A stretch of DNA of 64,000 nt, taken from assembly GCA_026122225.1 (NCBI GenBank), contig JANEZZ010002659.1, forward strand, positions 186,001 through 250,000, in the 5' to 3' direction. Below, in pieces: positions 30,892 to 40,786 of the stretch (positions within the stretch are counted from its first letter, which is position 1; each line of letters opens with the position of its first letter). The stretch comes from Heloderma charlesbogerti (Eukaryota > Chordata > Lepidosauria > Squamata > Helodermatidae). Made by a program: the position numbers and the translations under genes. The notes beneath the pieces are model-generated. The model had not been told where the DNA came from, made no database searches, and worked only from the letters and a program-made list of their open reading frames with translations.

Positions 30892-31721
30892 TAGGGGTGT
30901 ACGAAACCCCACTTACCTGGCTCTGCCAGGTTCCACTGGGGGGAGGCGCTCCGTCACCCCGGAATCCTTGCTGGCTGGCTCCGCTCTGCGGGGATTCCGC
31001 GGAGCCACCGGCCGGCTCCGCCAGCAGCCGGACATCTGGCCACTGGCGAGCAGGGACGCAAATGGCGGTGGCCGTAGCCACCGCCGTTTGCGTCCCTGAA
31101 TTCAGCCGCGATAGGCTACATAAAGACTTACGTAGCCTATCACGTCTGGCTTTAAAAAAAAAAATGTGTACACAAATGGCAGCTACGGCCACCGCCATTT
31201 GCGTTCCTTATTTCTGGCCGTCTTAGTCTACGTAAATATTTACGTAGACTAAGACGAAGACAAGAAAGGGGAACGGAAATAGCGTAGAGGATGCTATTTG
31301 CGTTCCCCTTTATTTTCACCGTCTTACTCTACGTAAATATTTACGTAGACTAAGATGGCCAAAAATAAGGAATGCAAATGGTGGCGGCCGTAGCCACCAT
31401 TTGTGTATGCATTTTTGTTTTTTAAGCCAGACGTGATAGGCTACATAAATCTTTACGTAGCCTATCACAAATGTGTGGGGGGGAAACAGACTGCAAATGG
31501 TGGTGGCGGCGGCGGCAACCGGTCGGAAGACCAGCCGCCTCTGCCGCCGAAGCTGCCCCTGGAGCCGCCGCCGCCTGGAACATCTGCCCCAGGTATGTCT
31601 CATCCCGGGGGGGATCTGCGGGGGGCGGGGGGGCAGGCCATTCCGCCACGGAGTTCAGGGGGCCGAATGCACTGGCATTCAGCCTCACCGAGATCCGTGG
31701 CGGAATTCTCTGACATCCCTA
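30892..31721 (+). mobile_element. hAT-like MITE family P, copy 7 (830 bp)
   Basis: Termini TAGGGGTGTACGAAA and TCTCTGACATCCCTA are flanked by an exact 8-bp duplication GTGGAGGG (30884-30891 and 31722-31729). It has the full alternating hairpin set, e.g. GATAGGCTACA (31110-31143), CTTAGTCTACG with a perfect AAATATTT centre (31223-31254), a second CTTACTCTACG (31322-31355) and GATAGGCTACA (31434-31467). AGGTAAGT faces outward about 20 bp from the left end. Confidence 0.9.
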
Positions 31722-31819
31722 GTGGAGGGAGGCGAATTCATCGTAACAGGACACTATCTACTCCTGGCAACTAAAAAAGGTGTAAGGTGGCACACAAGTT
31801 CCATTTAGGTCATCACTGT

Positions 31820-32185
31820 TGTTGGGGAAAGCCCCAGCCTGCTCTCCTCCCGATGTTTGGGACTACGACTGAGAGCCGGTGTGGTGTAATGGTTGGAAGT
31901 CTTGGGCTGGGACTGAGGAGACCTGGGTTCTAGTCCCCTTTCAGCCATGAAGCTCACTGGGCGACTTTGGGCCAGTCACTGACTCTTAGCCTAAGCTACC
32001 TCACAGGGTTGTTGTGAGGAAAAAATGGAGAGGAGGAGGACCATGTATGCTGCTTTGGGCTCCTTGGAGGAAAGGTGGGATATAAATGTAATAACTAAAT
32101 AAATGCCCCCCAGTCGACATGGCCAAGACTGATGGGAATTGTAGTACAAAACACCTGGAGGGTGTCAGATTAAGAACGCTGGTCT
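31820..32185. mobile_element. hAT-like MITE family N, split by a Sauria SINE
   Basis: The left arm ('tcccgatgtttgggactacg') and right arm ('tgatgggaattgtagtacaa', 'acctggagggtgtcagatt') belong to one family N copy. The SINE at 31871-32104 lies between them. Confidence 0.65.
31871..32104 (+). mobile_element. Sauria-type SINE
   Basis: 'gagagccggtgtggtgtaat' head, 'cctgggttctagtccc' box B, 'actttgggccagtcactgac' central domain and an 'ataactaaataaat' tail. Inserted in a family N MITE. Confidence 0.9.
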
Positions 32186-32302
32186 AGGTCCATGAGTCTA
32201 GGTCTGAGGGTGAGAGGGCCTGGGTTCAATTCCCAGATAAATCTACGTACCTGTGGAAAGGAGGGGCACACCTTTAATAATGCCTGTGGGGCTTCTACAG
32301 GA

Positions 32303-32483
32303 AGGACCATAGCACAATGGAAGAGCCCCTGCTTTGCATGCAGAGGGTCCGGGATCCAGTCCCTGGCATCTCCAGGTAGGGCAGGGAAAGACCCCCTTCC
32401 TGAGACCCTGGAGAGCTTCACCCAGCCAGTGCCAATGGGACTGAGTGGGGTGGTCTGACTTGGACCAACGCAGCTTCCCATGT
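32303..32483 (+). mobile_element. tRNA-derived SINE, second family
   Basis: 'agcacaatggaagagcccct', 'gctttgcatgcagagggtcc', 'gggatccagtccctggcatc' (box B) and a 'gcagcttcccatgttc' end. Confidence 0.85.
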
Positions 32484-32735
32484 TCCTGGGGGTGGTCTTA
32501 TGAGGTGCAGTGCCCCCATGCCCTTCTTTTAGGCTTGCTGGGAACATCTGGTTGGTCACTATGGGAAGTGGGCACTGGGATACTAAATGGGCATCTGAGC
32601 CTGATTCAGCAAGGCTGTTCTTCTTGTGTTCTTCTCAACTGGAAGTTCTCCAAGCACAGATGTAATATATCTGTGAGCATATCTATACTACATACTGAGG
32701 CTGGAATTATTCATCATGTAGGAACACTTAAAAGC
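32484..32735 (+). mobile_element. CR1/L2-like LINE 3' tail fragment and flank
   Basis: 'catctggttggtcactatgg', 'gggcatctgagcctgattca' and 'cttcttgtgttctt' match the LINE tail family seen elsewhere. The rest is unassigned. Confidence 0.45.
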
Positions 32736-32773
32736 AAGGAAGGAAGGAAGGAAGGAAGGAAGGAAGGAAGGAA

Positions 32774-32822
<49 letters not shown>
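32736..32822. repeat. Compound (AAGG)n(AAAG)n microsatellite
   Basis: Perfect AAGG units switch near 32778 to perfect AAAG units. The compound array is about 87 bp. Confidence 0.95.
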
Positions 32823-32844
32823 TCCTAGGCTGGAGCAATACATC

Positions 32845-32935
32845 ATAGAATCATAAAATAGTAGGGTTGGAAGGGGCCTACAAGGCCATCGAGTCCAACC
32901 CCCTGCTCAGTGCAGGAATCCAAGTCAGGATTAGT
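32845..32935 (-). mobile_element. CR1 LINE 3' end
   Basis: The plus strand reads 'catagaatcataaaatagta', 'gggttggaaggggcctacaa', 'ccccctgctcagtgcaggaa', the reversed CR1 3' end with ATTCTATG-type terminal octamers. No 5S segment is attached, unlike 3463-3624. Confidence 0.8.
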
Positions 32936-33566
32936 AAAACTATCAACTAACGTTGTGCCAAAATTTCTCCCACATTTTCTTCAACCATTGTCATTCAATT
33001 TGATAGAAGGGAATCCTTTCGAAAAGAAATTTGGTGATGAAGGAATTTCAGAGAAATTCTCTTGTGTTGGCTTTATTCTCTCCTCCTTACCTTACTTAGC
33101 GGGTGGTTGAGAGGGGTGAGCACAAGCATTCTGTGTTTCATTGTACACTCATCTCTCTGGCAGCCTGTGCCCTCCTCAGCTTCCCACTCTTCAATTACAG
33201 CCCGCTGGAAGTCGACGTGAGGCAATTCCTCCCATGGGGCTTTTTCAGATCAGGAAGCGCAGGCGGCCTGGGAGGACAGCTGTGATTCTGTTCACTCAAA
33301 AACACCACAAAAATGAATTACAAAGCACCCTGAGAAGGAGGCAGAACAATTGGAAGCCCCTTTCATGGGGGAAGAAGACTTTCAGGAAATCGGAGGACAG
33401 ATTTTGGCAGAGCGCTAACTCCCCCTCACCCCTGGACCTGGACCCAACACTGCAGCTAGCACGGCAGAGTGGGAAGATGGAAAGGGGTTTAAAAGGCATT
33501 GTCTTCTCCTCAGGGAACCTGGGAAGTGTAGTCCTTTGAATACACTCTAGTCCCCCTGAATGCTTT
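32936..33566. other. Unassigned sequence
   Basis: No gene or repeat is recognised. The part at 33190-33350 is repeat-free and may be weakly conserved, but the evidence is thin. Confidence 0.4.
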
Positions 33567-33722
33567 GGGGGAAGCCACCAGCCTTCCGCAACCTGGTGCC
33601 CTGCCTTCCAGATGTTTGGGACTTCAACCCCCATCAGCCCCAAACAGCATCACCAATATTCAGGAAATATGGAAGTTGTGGTGAAAACCTGGAGGACATC
33701 AGGTTGAAGAAGGCTGCATTAA
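33567..33722. mobile_element. hAT-like MITE family N copy
   Basis: 'cagccttccgcaacctggtg', 'tccagatgtttgggacttca' and the inverted 'catcaggttgaagaaggctg' define the family. Confidence 0.75.
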
Positions 33723-33936
33723 ACCAATACACCTTTGTAGCGCCCAGGAAGAGCACAGCGGATGCATGACTGCTTCTGTTTTATCTGGACCAGTGTTCTG
33801 CCAACCCCAAACGACCTGTCGGGGCTGCCACTCTGAGGCCAGCGAAGCACCTTCTTGCCATGTTGCTGAGCATTGAGGGGTGCAACTACGGTGACTATGT
33901 GTCCTGTTTTACAGAGGACAGTCCTCTATTAGAAGG

Positions 33937-34150
33937 TAGGGATGCTGAAGAAACCCGCAATGGATTCAAATGAGTTTGGATTTCTATGAATCCGACCTGT
34001 GGATTCCCCAGCAGGCCAGCTTTCTCCAAGGGGGGGGGCAGATTTGTGGGATTGTAGGTATCATTGCAGCAAGAATATTTTGCATGGCGTTTTTCACCCG
34101 TGAGCAGTTGCACAGCAGGGAAACACTGCACAAAGAGAGACTCATGGCGA
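33937..34150. mobile_element. hAT-like MITE family Q2, left part
   Basis: It opens TAGGGATGCTGAAGAAACCC and then reads 'ggattcaaatgagtttggat' and 'gaatccgacctgtggattcc' in parallel with 20834-20960. The right terminus was not found. Confidence 0.6.
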
Positions 34151-34390
34151 TCACATGTATGATCCTATGAAGATTACTTTTTAGCCTTCTTTTTAAAAAA
34201 ACACACCAGTGCATATATGCACACTGGTGAAGCAGAGGGTGGAGATGGGGCGAATGCACTGAATGCATGCGGCTGGCCGCATGCCAGGAGCTGCCGGATC
34301 TGTGCGCAGCTCCCCTGTTTGGTGAGCCACTGAACTGCAGGAGCCACTTCTCAAGGAAGTACCTTCAGGCCCTGGTGTGACTCCACCCAT

Positions 34391-34572
34391 ACAGGAAGCT
34401 GCCTTATATTGAGTTAGACCGTTGGTCTGTCCAGCCCAGTGTCATCCACGCTGAGTGGCTCTCCAAGGTTTCCAGCAGGATTCTCTCCTAGCCCTACTTG
34501 GAGATGCCAAGAATTGGATTTGGGACCTTCTGCATGCAAAGCTGGTGCTCTGCCACTGAGCCATGGCCCTTC
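34391..34572 (-). mobile_element. tRNA-derived SINE, second family
   Basis: The plus strand shows the reversed family: 'caggaagctgccttatattg', 'gttggtctgtccagcccagt' and 'ctgccactgagccatggccc' (reversed box A). Confidence 0.85.
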
Positions 34573-34689
34573 TATTGGATTCTCCTGGACAGGAAGGAGT
34601 ATGAGATGGCTTCCTATTCCAGGTGAGCCTTGCATGAGCAACAAGGCCTTCCTGAGCTCTGGTGTGCTCTTGCATACCTGGTTATTCTT

Positions 34690-35060
34690 TGTGCCTGACC
34701 CCTGGCTTGCCTCTTGAGCCTGCCTCCTGGTTTCTCTTCTGGTTCTGACTCACTCTTCAGCCCTGGCTTCTGGCTTGCTCCTTGATCCCACCTCCTGGTT
34801 CTCCTCCAGCCCTGATTTGCTCTTCATTTCTGCATCCAGGCTCACTCCTTGATCCCACCTCCTGGTTTCTCCTCCAGCCCTGATTTGCTCTTCATTTCTG
34901 CATCCGGGCTCACTCCTTGATCCCGCCTCTTGGTTTCTCCTCCAGCCCTGATTTGCTCTTCATTTCTGCATCCAGGCTCACTCCTTGATCCCACCTCCTG
35001 GTTTCTCCTCCAGCCCTGATTTGGTCTTCACTCCTGCCTCCAGGCTTCTTTCTCAGCCCT
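34690..35060. repeat. 68-bp minisatellite
   Basis: Four clear units start at 34778, 34845, 34913 and 34981, a period of 67-68 bp, with diverged half-units on both sides. Each unit reads 'ctccttgatcccacctcctg', 'gtttctcctccagccctgat', 'ttgctcttcatttctgcatc', 'caggctca'. Units differ by single substitutions, e.g. a G for A at 34897-34910. Confidence 0.9.
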
Positions 35061-35459
35061 GCCTCCCAGTTTGTCCTTCAGACTCACTCTTTGATCCTGT
35101 CTACTGACTGGTCCCGTGGCTCCTGGCTCACCTCAGACCACGGTGCACAGTGCAACCCTGGCTCTGTGCATGGGCCAATCCTGGAATTGAATTCATGTTG
35201 TTGTTGTTCTAGCGAAGCCAGAATCCAGGAGGGATGGAAAGTAGGGTAAAGCAGGGCAAAGCAAACCAAGAAGAACAATAAGGGAACAGAATGGATCCTT
35301 TCTTCTGCACGCAAGGCTCCTTAGCAGCCCGTTGGCAGTTTTGCACGTGGTGGATGCAGTGCCCCCTCCCCATTCCCTCTCCCTGCCTTTATTTCCAAAT
35401 GGATGGTGGCAAAGGGGCCCTCCAGCTGCCGGCACTGCGCTGCCCTTGTGCAGTTGCCT
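35061..35459. other. Unassigned sequence
   Basis: No gene or repeat is recognised. Confidence 0.4.
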
Positions 35460-35780
35460 GCCAGTTGCACGTTGCCGATTGCAATGAACGCCACCATCTG
35501 CCATGCCACGTGGACCTCATCATCTTTCCTTAATTACATTAGCCGTGCAATCAGTTACTGCGTTACAAGGCCGGCGATGAGCTTTTAAATCTTGGTGGAA
35601 ATCATAAATAATTGCAATAAGTGCCAGGCGCCAGATGTGAGTGCCAACTCCATGCGCGCTAGATAAATAGTAACCTTACGACGCGGCGTTCTGCTGCTGT
35701 CCGGCCGAGCTGACGTGTGACTTCATTCGGCTTCATTTTCCACACTCCCGCCTTCCCGACTGTGCCATTCTGGACCTCCA
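35460..35780. promoter_or_regulatory. Candidate conserved non-coding element
   Basis: Repeat-free sequence with TTAATTACATTAGCC, GCAATCAGTTACTGCG, ATCATAAATAATTGC, AGATAAATAG and several CpGs in a low-CpG neighbourhood. It looks enhancer-like; this is inference. Confidence 0.45.
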
Positions 35781-36039
35781 GGGGGAGAGACAGCAGAGGC
35801 TGGGGAGGGGGAGGAGAACAACCCCAGCCAAACGGACCCTTACAAACAGAGATGTCGACCCAAAGAGCTGTTCCTGGTTCGGCAGCACCAGCCATCAAGA
35901 TGCCAAGCTAGAAAGGAACAGGCTGTTTAGGGTTCTTTGTTGTGCAAACTCCGGCAGCCTTTCCAGATAATTGGGGAGGGTGGATCAGTCATTGCGGGGG
36001 AGGGAGCAGAGGCTGTAGGACCTGAAGACATTTTCACAG

Positions 36040-36310
36040 AGGCAAAAAATGAAAATTGGCAATTACGTTCTAATTGATAGCCCAGCAGCAGTTAACGAAC
36101 GGGCCTCCCTCATTAATCCTAGCTGTAAGGATTTTGCAAACCATACCAGCATACTGTCCTTCTTATTGTTATTATTACGCCAAAGAATGCATCCATTATA
36201 ATAAAGGGTATTTTACATATATATTATATTGGAATGCATCCTTTAGGAACGACTTTCTTTTTTAGTGTCAATTACAATTCAAAGACTCTTGCTTCTCAAT
36301 GGATATTTGG
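36040..36310. promoter_or_regulatory. Candidate conserved non-coding element
   Basis: 'gcaattacgttctaattgat', CATTAATCC, 'ttattattacgcc', 'ccattataataaagg' and GTCAATTACAATTC give a high density of homeodomain-like words without repeat signature. Confidence 0.42.
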
Positions 36311-36584
36311 CACTCTCCAGTTTCACGATGGACACTTTTCTTCTTGCATATCTGAATGAGCCATCCCAGATCAAAAGACATGGATAGAACTTCTGGATTA
36401 CCTCAAAGACGATGCTTTTCACACATGCCGCTGTGAGGCATGAGGGCTTGCTTTACACATAAATAAAGTGTATCACTTGATTTTTCTGTATTCACTTACC
36501 TCCTATATCATCCTGCCCATGCATTAAGCTCTTCAGAGGCAGCCTTTCTTCAAATACCATCAGTGGGGGAAGCACATTATAGGC
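36311..36584. other. Unassigned sequence
   Basis: No feature is recognised. Confidence 0.4.
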
Positions 36585-36685
36585 TGGATCCAGATTTAGT
36601 CAGAGTAAACCCATTGAAATCCCATTAATTCAAATGGATCTTACCTCTAGGTATGACTAAATCTGGGTCCAGCCCTCTGCAGTTA
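36585..36685. mobile_element. Palindromic MITE remnant
   Basis: 'ggctggatccagatttagtc' and its inverse 'actaaatctgggtccagccc' flank 'aaacccattgaaatcccatt'. This core is related to 9781-9920. Confidence 0.7.
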
Positions 36686-36759
36686 GAATTGAGATGGCCT
36701 TCCCTGTGGTGGTTCCTGATTTTGGAATCCCCCCCCCCACTCTTTGCTTTCTTTTTGAT

Positions 36760-36972
36760 GCCAAAAAATGTTCTTGCTTGCCCATGCATTTTAAAATTTA
36801 TTTTTAATGGATAGCTTCATTTCTTTGTTTACTGGCTGAATAGTTTTTGTGTCTCTTACCTTGTAGTTCTATCATTGTCACTATCTTCTGTTTTGCCATC
36901 TTATAACATGCTGTGCATCACCCTGGGATCCCTTGTGTATGAAGGGTGGCTTATAAATTTTACAAATAAAAT
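36760..36972 (+). mobile_element. L2-like LINE 3' UTR fragment
   Basis: The AT-rich text ending 'aagggtggcttataaatttt', 'acaaataaaat' matches the 3' end style of the L2 copies near 3.0 and 27.9 kb. Confidence 0.5.
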
Positions 36973-37053
36973 ACATGCATACCTTCACACTCAACAGATG
37001 TAAGGAACCCTGAGCCTCAAAACAGGGACTTCACCCCAAGTTTCTCCCATTCT

Positions 37054-37627
37054 TAGGGATGTGTGAATCCACCCCTGTCTGGGTTCTCTGGGAGCCCACC
37101 CAGCCACTGCCCCAGCTCACCAGTCCCCAAAACACGCTCGAGCCTTTCCTGTACTCGCGAGTGGCCCACACCCACCCCGGCAGCCTCGTCAAGCTCCGCA
37201 GTGACAATTTTTGAAAAATAAAATAGCAATCGCAAAATGTGCATATTTGAATATGCACGAAAATGTGCATTTTTGCAAATGTGCATATGAGCGCATGCAC
37301 AAAAATGTGCATTTTGCAACTGCACATATTTGCATGTGTGTGAATATGCATGAGCACAGAAATGCACACTTCACATAAGCAAATATGCGCAGCCGCAAAA
37401 TGCGCACTTTTGCACTTATGCAAACATGTGCATTTTTGCGATTGCCATTTTATGTTTCAAAAAATGGCGACCGCAGAGCTTGACGAGGCCACCTGGGTGA
37501 GTGTGGGCTACTCACGGAGCACGGGCATGGGGCGAGCAGGGGCAGGTTCTCAGTGAGCGGGGCTCGGGGTGCGGGCAGGGGGTTGTGCCAGATTTCTGAA
37601 CGGAATAAGGTGCCTGCACCATCTCTA
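37054..37627. mobile_element. hAT-like MITE, related family Q5 (574 bp)
   Basis: Termini TAGGGATGTGTGAATC and CTGCACCATCTCTA are flanked by cccattct (37046-37053) and ccaattct (37628-37635), matching at seven of eight positions. The interior is a foldback in which 'aaaatgtgcatttttgc' and its inverse recur many times (37230-37440), bounded by 'tcgtcaagctccgcagtgac' and 'cgcagagcttgacgagg'. Outward donor-like 'gggtgagtgtggg' is at 37495. Confidence 0.82.
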
Positions 37628-37839
37628 CCAATTCTATTTCGAGCTCCATCTCAAAGTGCATCAGCATCTGGTTCCTAGCAATGGCTGCTTGGTTCCATCA
37701 TCCTCAGTTTCCCCAAATGCCTTGAAGTATCCTCTGCCCTGGGCGTGACCTCTCCTGGGAGGAAAACACCATAACCTGCTCTCAGGTCATGTAGCGCAGG
37801 AGTCATCTTCTCAAGCATCCTCATCTACCTACCTCTTGG

Positions 37840-38385
37840 TAGGGATAATTGAATCTGTCCATTTCAGTTTTGCTCCCTTTCTGATTTTTTTTTTAATCTT
37901 CAGTTCATCCCAAACTTTGGGAATCTTTCCAGTCTCAAGTTCAGTTCTCAACTTTGAGTTTATTATTTTTAAGTCTGCACAATTCATACATATTTTTGCA
38001 TGCAGTTCTCCTAAAACCTGCATTTTTGAATGCAATTTGGCCAAGTATGCGCAATTTTTGCAAGCAATTTCCCTAATATAATGCATTTCTTACCATTATT
38101 TTTCCTAATATACACGTTTTTGTATACATTTTTTAAAAAATGGGAGAACTCCTTTGCAAAATGATTTTCACTAATATATGCCTTTTTATGTGCACTTTGA
38201 CAATATGCATTCTTGTACACATTTCTTTTTAAAAAAAATGGAGAACAGCATTGCAAAACTTGGGTAAGTGCAAACTGCGATGGAATAACTGAGTTTCAGC
38301 TCACATATCGGTTCAAAAGTGTGAAATTAGGTATTTTTGCATTCAAATGTGAACCAAATGAATTCCTGCTGCTTGGGAGAGTTGA
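37840..38385. mobile_element. hAT-like AT-rich MITE, related family Q6
   Basis: It opens TAGGGATAATTGAATC. The body has repeated 'atgcatttttg'/'aatatgcat' words and ends near 'gaaccaaatgaattcctgct'. A sister copy lies at 42420-42830. The right terminus is eroded. Confidence 0.55.
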
Positions 38386-38409
38386 CGCTTTCTCAGGCTG
38401 CTCTACAAC

Positions 38410-38875
38410 ACTCATACTCATGAGAACAGAAGAAGAGCCATGCTGGGTCAGACCAAGGGTCCATCTAGTCCAGCATTCTGTTCACACAGTGGCCAACCAG
38501 CTGCCCATGGGAAATGAACAAGCAGGACATGAGTGCAACAGCACCCTCCCATCCATGTTCCGCAAGAACTGGTGTATATAGGCACACTGCCTCTGATCCT
38601 GGACATAGTATATAGCCACCAGGACTAGTAGGCACCAAAAGCCTTCTCCTCCACGAATTTGTCAACCCCCCTTCTAAATTGGTGGCCATCACTATATGTT
38701 GTGGAATTCCATAGTTCAACTCTGCGCTGTGTGAAGTCCTTCCTTTGATCTGTCCCGAATCTCCCACCAGTCAGCTTCATGGGGAGACCCCACTGGGTCC
38801 TAGTACTTTGAGGGACGGAGAAAAAATATCTCCCTACCCACCTTCTCCACACCATGCATAATTATTCTTGCAATT
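38410..38875 (-). mobile_element. CR1/L2-like LINE 3' part with C-terminal coding remnant
   Basis: On the minus strand a degenerate frame at 38625-38855 reads RTQWGLPMKLTGGRFGTDQR and VELWNS, the C-terminal region of CR1-type LINE polyproteins. The 3' UTR follows and ends with the reversed 'catgagaacagaagaagagc' tail. No reverse transcriptase core remains. Confidence 0.75.
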
Positions 38876-38935
38876 ATTATTCTTGATTAAGGGGCTACGA
38901 CCACAGAACTGGAATCCTCTGTATCTGTTCACATG

Positions 38936-39012
38936 TTAAAGTCTGAGGACAGATAGAAAGGCCTTTTGCATGCAAAGTTTGGGCCCTACCGCTGAAATGT
39001 AGCCCTCCCCTT
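38936..39012 (-). mobile_element. tRNA-derived SINE head fragment
   Basis: 'ggccttttgcatgcaaagtt' and 'accgctgaaatgtagccct' are the reversed box region of the second SINE family. Confidence 0.6.
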
Positions 39013-39111
39013 GGGAACATGGCACAGGGGGAGGAGGGCTAAACCTCCTTCCCCAGCCCCCCCAGCCCACACACACACACACCACGGACTCAATCAAATT
39101 ATTCCTGAGTC

Positions 39112-39215
39112 CAGTGGAGGCCTTGGATAGCTCCTTTAGAAGTCTGAACTGGTTCTGACTGAATCCCAGAGTGGATTCACCACCCCACTGACATTGGTGC
39201 CACCAGCTTCCACTG
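39112..39215. mobile_element. hAT-like MITE family V copy (104 bp)
   Basis: Termini CAGTGGAGGC and GCTTCCACTG are flanked by an exact 8-bp duplication CCTGAGTC (39104-39111 and 39216-39223). It is internally deleted relative to the other copies, yet its ends and duplication are intact. Confidence 0.88.
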
Positions 39216-39232
39216 CCTGAGTCAATCTTACG

Positions 39233-39424
39233 AATGTAGGAAGCTGCCTCATACCAGGTCGGATTCTTTGTCTCCCTAGCCCTAAATTGTCTGGTCTGAT
39301 TGTTAAAGGCTCTTCGGGATCTCAGACAGAGAAGGGTTTTCCCCATCCCCTGCTACCCAACCATTTAATGGGAGAGGCCGGGGGGTTGAACCTGAGGCCT
39401 TCCGCATGCAACACAGGTACGCTA
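39233..39424 (-). mobile_element. tRNA-derived SINE, second family
   Basis: 'aggaagctgcctcataccag' through 'ttgaacctgaggccttccgc' is the reversed family consensus. Confidence 0.8.
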
Positions 39425-39439
39425 GTTTTTTATTTTGCA

Positions 39440-39611
39440 TATTTTTCCATGCTGAAATTTGCGCAACATTCAGGAAAGTTAGAAAAACGGTCCGCAGGTC
39501 CGCAGAATCTGCCTGACAAGGGAAAAGCCAGTCTGTTTTGGAATTTGCAGGTCAGATTCATGAAAATCCAAATTCATTTGGTTCCCTTGCAGATTTCTCC
39601 AACATCCCTAA
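39440..39611. mobile_element. hAT-like MITE family Q2, one end
   Basis: It ends CAGATTTCTCCAACATCCCTA and, inverted, parallels 20834-20960 ('aaccaaatgaatttggattt'). The other end is not present. Confidence 0.65.
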
Positions 39612-39649
39612 GTTGAAGGACCACCATCCACAGTACCGGTGGGGATTTA

Positions 39650-40045
39650 AGATGAGATTTAAGATCAGCTGGGCAGGCTTTGCTTATGGTGTCCTTAAGG
39701 AAATGTGGCCCATAAGGCTACCACACTTGGCAGAGCCTTCTTAATGATGGCACCCTGTCTGTGGAAATCCCTTCCATTAGTAATCAGTTGTCCTCCACAC
39801 TGTTGTCACTCAGGCACCAGTTAAAGACGTATTTATGTGTACGTGCATTGGGGGTATAGACAAGTGCTGTATTTGCTTTCTAGTGTTGCAGTGATTATTT
39901 TATTGAGTATTTCTAATGTTAGAGTTATGATTTCCATGGTGTTCATATGTTGTATTGTTTTTATACAGGTTGTTAGCCATCCTAGGATTTTTGCAAGCAA
40001 GGACAGGATATACATATAAATCAATAAATAAAATAAGTATTGTCC
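39650..40045 (+). mobile_element. L2-like LINE 3' end
   Basis: A decayed C-terminal region ('ctgtggaaatcccttcca', 'aggcaccagttaaagacg') leads into a T-rich 3' UTR ending 'ggacaggatatacatataaa', 'tcaataaataaaat'. Confidence 0.6.
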
Positions 40046-40429
40046 TTATGATTGATAAATTTGAGTCATAACTCAAGAAGGTACCAACCCAGCTTTTTTC
40101 TTTCTTTCTTTTACCAGCTTTGACTTCTCTGCCTTTACAGGTAGCTTGATGTGCGTACAATTAGCTGGTGACAAATGCTTCAGCTTTGAAAAGACTTTTA
40201 CCTAAAAGGTGACCTACAAATCTTTTAAATAGATGAATTTAGTGGTAGATTTCTGAACATCAAACATCTGCGAAACGCACAAGAGCACCTCCCCCCCAAT
40301 CAGTTGGCAACCTGGTTTTGAAGCTAAGATTGAGTCCCAAAGAACATTGCCAACATTTGTTGTTAGCAAGGCTGCTGTGTCTTTAGCAGCTGCCAGGTGA
40401 CTGAAATGCAAGAGATACAGCTTTTCTCA
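40046..40429. other. Unassigned sequence
   Basis: No gene or repeat is recognised. Confidence 0.4.
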
Positions 40430-40740
40430 GCACAGAACGGTGGTGAAAGGAAAAGCTTCACCCGGGGAATTTCCATCATGTGCCCATTAACACTGAACAT
40501 TCCGCAATATTCCTGATATTCACAAGCTAGGGACCAGTTCATAAATGTGTTTTACAGACAGCTGTTTGCATGTTGCAAATAGCATTGATTCTGTCTAGGA
40601 AGCAGGGGGGAGGATGTCAGAGTTTTTGCCCTGCCAGAAAGATACAAAGATAATTATATAATGCTTCCTCTCTAGAGCCTCAGGGCTTCAGCCCAGCAGC
40701 AAGTTTTGCTTTAGGTCACAGTGTGTTCTGCTCTGAACGG
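40430..40740. promoter_or_regulatory. Weak candidate conserved non-coding element
   Basis: Repeat-free text with 'cccattaacactgaacattc', 'gcatgttgcaaatagcattg' and 'agataattatataatgc'. The case is weaker than for the other candidates. Confidence 0.25.
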
Positions 40741-40786
40741 GCGGAGGGGAGCAGGGAGACGTTTAACACATTGTTAATGGCTGAAA

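Noticed and set aside
32303..32483. tRNA gene from the box A/B-like text
   Set aside because: No cloverleaf or anticodon arm can be drawn, and the text matches a dispersed SINE family.
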